This document shows, piece by piece, positions 61,288 to 64,000 of a stretch of 64,000 nucleotides of DNA. The stretch lies in the NCBI RefSeq assembly GCF_963662255.1, contig NC_085046.1, forward strand, positions 138,399,762 to 138,463,761. The letters are read 5' to 3'. Position 1 is the stretch's first letter; every line of letters starts with the position of its first letter. The position numbers and the translations under genes were made by a program. The stretch comes from Cinclus cinclus (taxonomy: Eukaryota; Chordata; Aves; Passeriformes; Cinclidae). The notes under the pieces are model-generated. The model saw only the letters and a list, made by a program, of their open reading frames with translations. It was not told the DNA's origin and did no database searches.

Positions 61288-64000
61288 CATAAATCCTTTC
61301 AACACAGAGAAGATTCAGAAAGGAGTCCTGCTCTTTTTGTCCCTTCTGCAGCAACAAAATATATCTCTCAGAAATTGATTCCAAGATTTTAAAGAACATA
61401 TACATGTCAATCTTAATTGCATTTTCTATGTCATCTTCTCTGGATAGTGGGAAAAAGTGTAATCAAAGACAAACAAAAAAAGCTAACATGCTAGCAAAAA
61501 GAAGAGAAACCTAGTCTCATTTCCCTAAATGGAATAATATTATATTTATATTTTGAAACTGAAATAAAAATGTTATTGTCTACTTCTGTTTCTGCAACAA
61601 GGTTGCACAAGATGTGGGGACAAAAAGTGGATTCGCTCCAGTTGCCTAATTGGACAGAAGTAGTTGCTGAATGCCAGCCTGACCTAAATGGAACTGAAGG
61701 ATTTTCACCAACCTTTCATCCTTTTGTATTTTCTAAGGTTAATCTTCCTTCCTTTTTGATTCCTTCACTAGGCTGCAGCTGGGAGAACAAGAGGGACAGC
61801 TGAACTCAGAGCATCTTTCCATGCCTAGCTGATAAAAAAGTGGTTTGCTTGAGGCAAGAGCTAAATGACCTGTTCATAATCAATGTTTTCCAATTAGTTT
61901 AATCTTTTCTCTTGCACATCAGTTTGTCATGACGAGACCAGATTATATAAATGCACTCTTCATCTAACATCATTTGATGAATGCTTCAAGAGAAAATAAA
62001 GTAGCTGCCTTTATATTGATAAAAACTGCCACTTCAATGCAATTTGCCACTTGTTATGGCATCTCTGCTGCAAGTACAGCTAAGCACATGGGTCTGTCAG
62101 GACCACTCTGAAGTTGTCCCCTGGAGAGGACAAAGCAACAGGTAGCATCAATGTTGGAAGTAAGCTTTTGAGTTTCAGTCACTGCTAACCAGTTAAGTTG
62201 GTTCAAATTATCTCTACAATTCCAAACTAGAGATGGAGGATGCACGAAGCCTGTTGCATTTTTTCATGTGTATCTTAGCATATGGCTAGAGCAAAAGTTA
62301 GAGCAGGGCTGCGTTTTGCCTCTCCCTTTTCCCTGAGATGGCTATCCTTTCCCCTTTTCTTAATAAAGCACCAAAGTAGATATGTTGAAGGTGTAAGTTG
62401 GAAAAATAAAATATGGTAGTACAGTGGAGTCTGCTGCAGAGACATATTATCAGGAGAGAAGGGATCTCAGGATCCTCAACCCCCATGAAAGAGAATCATG
62501 TGGTATATGAAGCTTTGATGGAGGGGACTGCAGCTTTCATGAAATATTCAGATTATAATTTAGCAGCAGTCTTGATTTGTGTGCTATAGATTATTTTATA
62601 CCAGTTAAGGAGATGTAATAGCAAATAGCATCAGGAAAGCAGAATGCTTGAAAACACAATGGAGCCACTGTTGGTTTGCTGTGCTGCTCCACAGATTTCC
62701 TGTTCATGGCTGAACTGTGCAGGCAAGGGGTTTAGCTGCTTCCTCCCAGTGGCCACTCAGATTAAAACCCTGAGCTCTGTGACATATGGCTGCTCCAGTT
62801 GCAGTGGATCTCTCAGCTTGCTGCCAACATGCTATAACTTCAATTTACCAGAATGGCACTTATAGATGTCCAATTAAAATGTTCCATTTTACTGGGGAAA
62901 ATGCTTTCCCAATGGTACTGTATGCCATTGAATAGAATTCAAAAATCACTTTGTCTTTTATGACTTTTATTTTCCTAAAGAATGCAAACATGAAATACTT
63001 AATGTGATGTCCTAATTAATGCAAATATGCCAAACCCCTTTATTTTCCAGAGAAAATTATATTACACTGTTACATTTCCCCATTTCATGGCTGCATATTT
63101 TATATATTGTAACCATGGTTACTGTGTCATTAAAGTCTATTCAGAGGGAGTTGGGCATAGTATCAAGCTATCGCAGAGAATGATTGCTTTTGTAAATTTA
63201 AAAGAAGCTCTGCAGCTAATTACTGTGAGTTTGTGTAAATTGGACCAATGGAGAGCATGAAATTTGGAACAAATTATTGTGGAATCTGAAGCAAATGAAA
63301 AATATTTTTATTTGATTTAGGAACTTGCCTTCTGTATCAGAAGCCTCTTAAACTTTTAATTGTGTAAAGCTCAAACTATACACTGGCACATTGCTGATAG
63401 AGGAACACAGGCAGCTCTGGGTGAACTGGGATGTGAATGGTCTTAAATAGAAAATACTGGCAATGGACAGAAAGCTGGGGAAAGGAGAGAGCATGCCTAA
63501 GCTGTTCTGATTTTGCATTGTTTGGAAATTTTAGAAGGAAATCAGGCTACTTGGAAAACTTTTTAATTGTCTCTTATCTGTCAATTAAGTATATCTTTCC
63601 TCCACGTGGTGCACTATGGAGTGGGGCTCTCTCTTCTCCTTAGCTGCCCAGAACTGTAATAGCTTTTGTAAAGTGGGATCTTGCCATCACATTTCCTTAA
63701 TCTTTCTCCAAATACTGATATCCTTATCAGAAAACAACATATTCATGGTCACACAGATGCCTGGCAGCCTTTGAACTGTATGGAAAGCTGAATCTAATAG
63801 TTAAATATCCTCATACTCTGTATGCTACTAATCACTTTCGCAGCTTGTCCCCCCAACTTTTCAATAGTTGCATGATTTGTGGTATCCTGATACGTTAGTA
63901 AGAATTTTCCATTCCTCCCTGCACCTCTGTGCTTGTTTCAAAGGCGAGTGGAACAAAAAAGCCCACAAATATTTGACAATGGGACACTGCCACAGTGAGT
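61288..64000. other. Non-coding stretch to the right edge, nothing recognised
   Basis: AT-rich sequence with only short frames. No repeat family, exon or RNA gene could be supported. Confidence 0.45.

Noticed and set aside
1..64000. CRISPR arrays, operons, prophage or other prokaryotic systems
   Set aside because: There are no regularly spaced repeats and no dense co-directional genes. CR1 LINEs, a tRNA-derived SINE, a CpG island and introns show that the DNA is avian nuclear sequence.

Overview
This is vertebrate nuclear DNA, most likely from a bird and probably a passerine. Five fragments are CR1 LINEs with typical avian reverse-transcriptase and 3'-tail sequence. One element is a SINE with a tRNA-Ile head and a CR1-like tail, the kind known from zebra finch and relatives. 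LTR pieces look like avian endogenous retrovirus LTRs. Long AT-rich non-coding tracts surround a single strong CpG island. There are no bacterial-style genes; nearly all long open frames are chance frames or antisense shadows of CR1.

Layout. A CpG island at about 33.6-34.65 kb is the regulatory centre. To its left, on the minus strand, is the 5' end of an unidentified protein-coding gene: a short first coding exon inside the island (MAVE plus one base, strong Kozak, GTAAGG donor) and, about 18 kb away, a 176-nt exon (16115-16290) whose reading phase joins exactly to it. A 48-nt phase 1-1 candidate exon lies between them (30735-30782). The rest of the gene should run off the left edge, so 1-16 kb is best read as intron. 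To the right, on the plus strand, 36015-36147 looks like the first coding exon of a second, divergently transcribed gene, possibly followed by a 32-nt exon at 36468-36499. I could not name either gene from sequence alone.

Repeats. CR1 copies lie at 8.6-9.1 kb (+), 11.7-11.8 kb (-), 18.4-19.6 kb (+), 39.9-41.4 kb (-), 53.4-53.9 kb (+) and 60.6-61.3 kb (+). LTR fragments lie at 1-526, 20724-20883 and 52871-53280. The piece at 20.7 kb sits between two 66-bp direct repeats. Microsatellites and short tandem repeats are scattered through the window. From 36.5 kb to the right edge there is no convincing gene except a possible decayed coding relic at 49.44-49.91 kb (-).

How it works together. The window appears to be a divergent, CpG-island-driven gene pair and its long first introns. 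The island carries an exact match to the ZNF143/STAF-type motif ACTAYRNNNCCCR and a degenerate copy in the opposite orientation 180 bp away, an arrangement that would suit a bidirectional promoter. I found no evidence for a novel multi-gene system. The most useful leads are the exon chain, the promoter element pair and the duplicated flanks of the LTR fragment.
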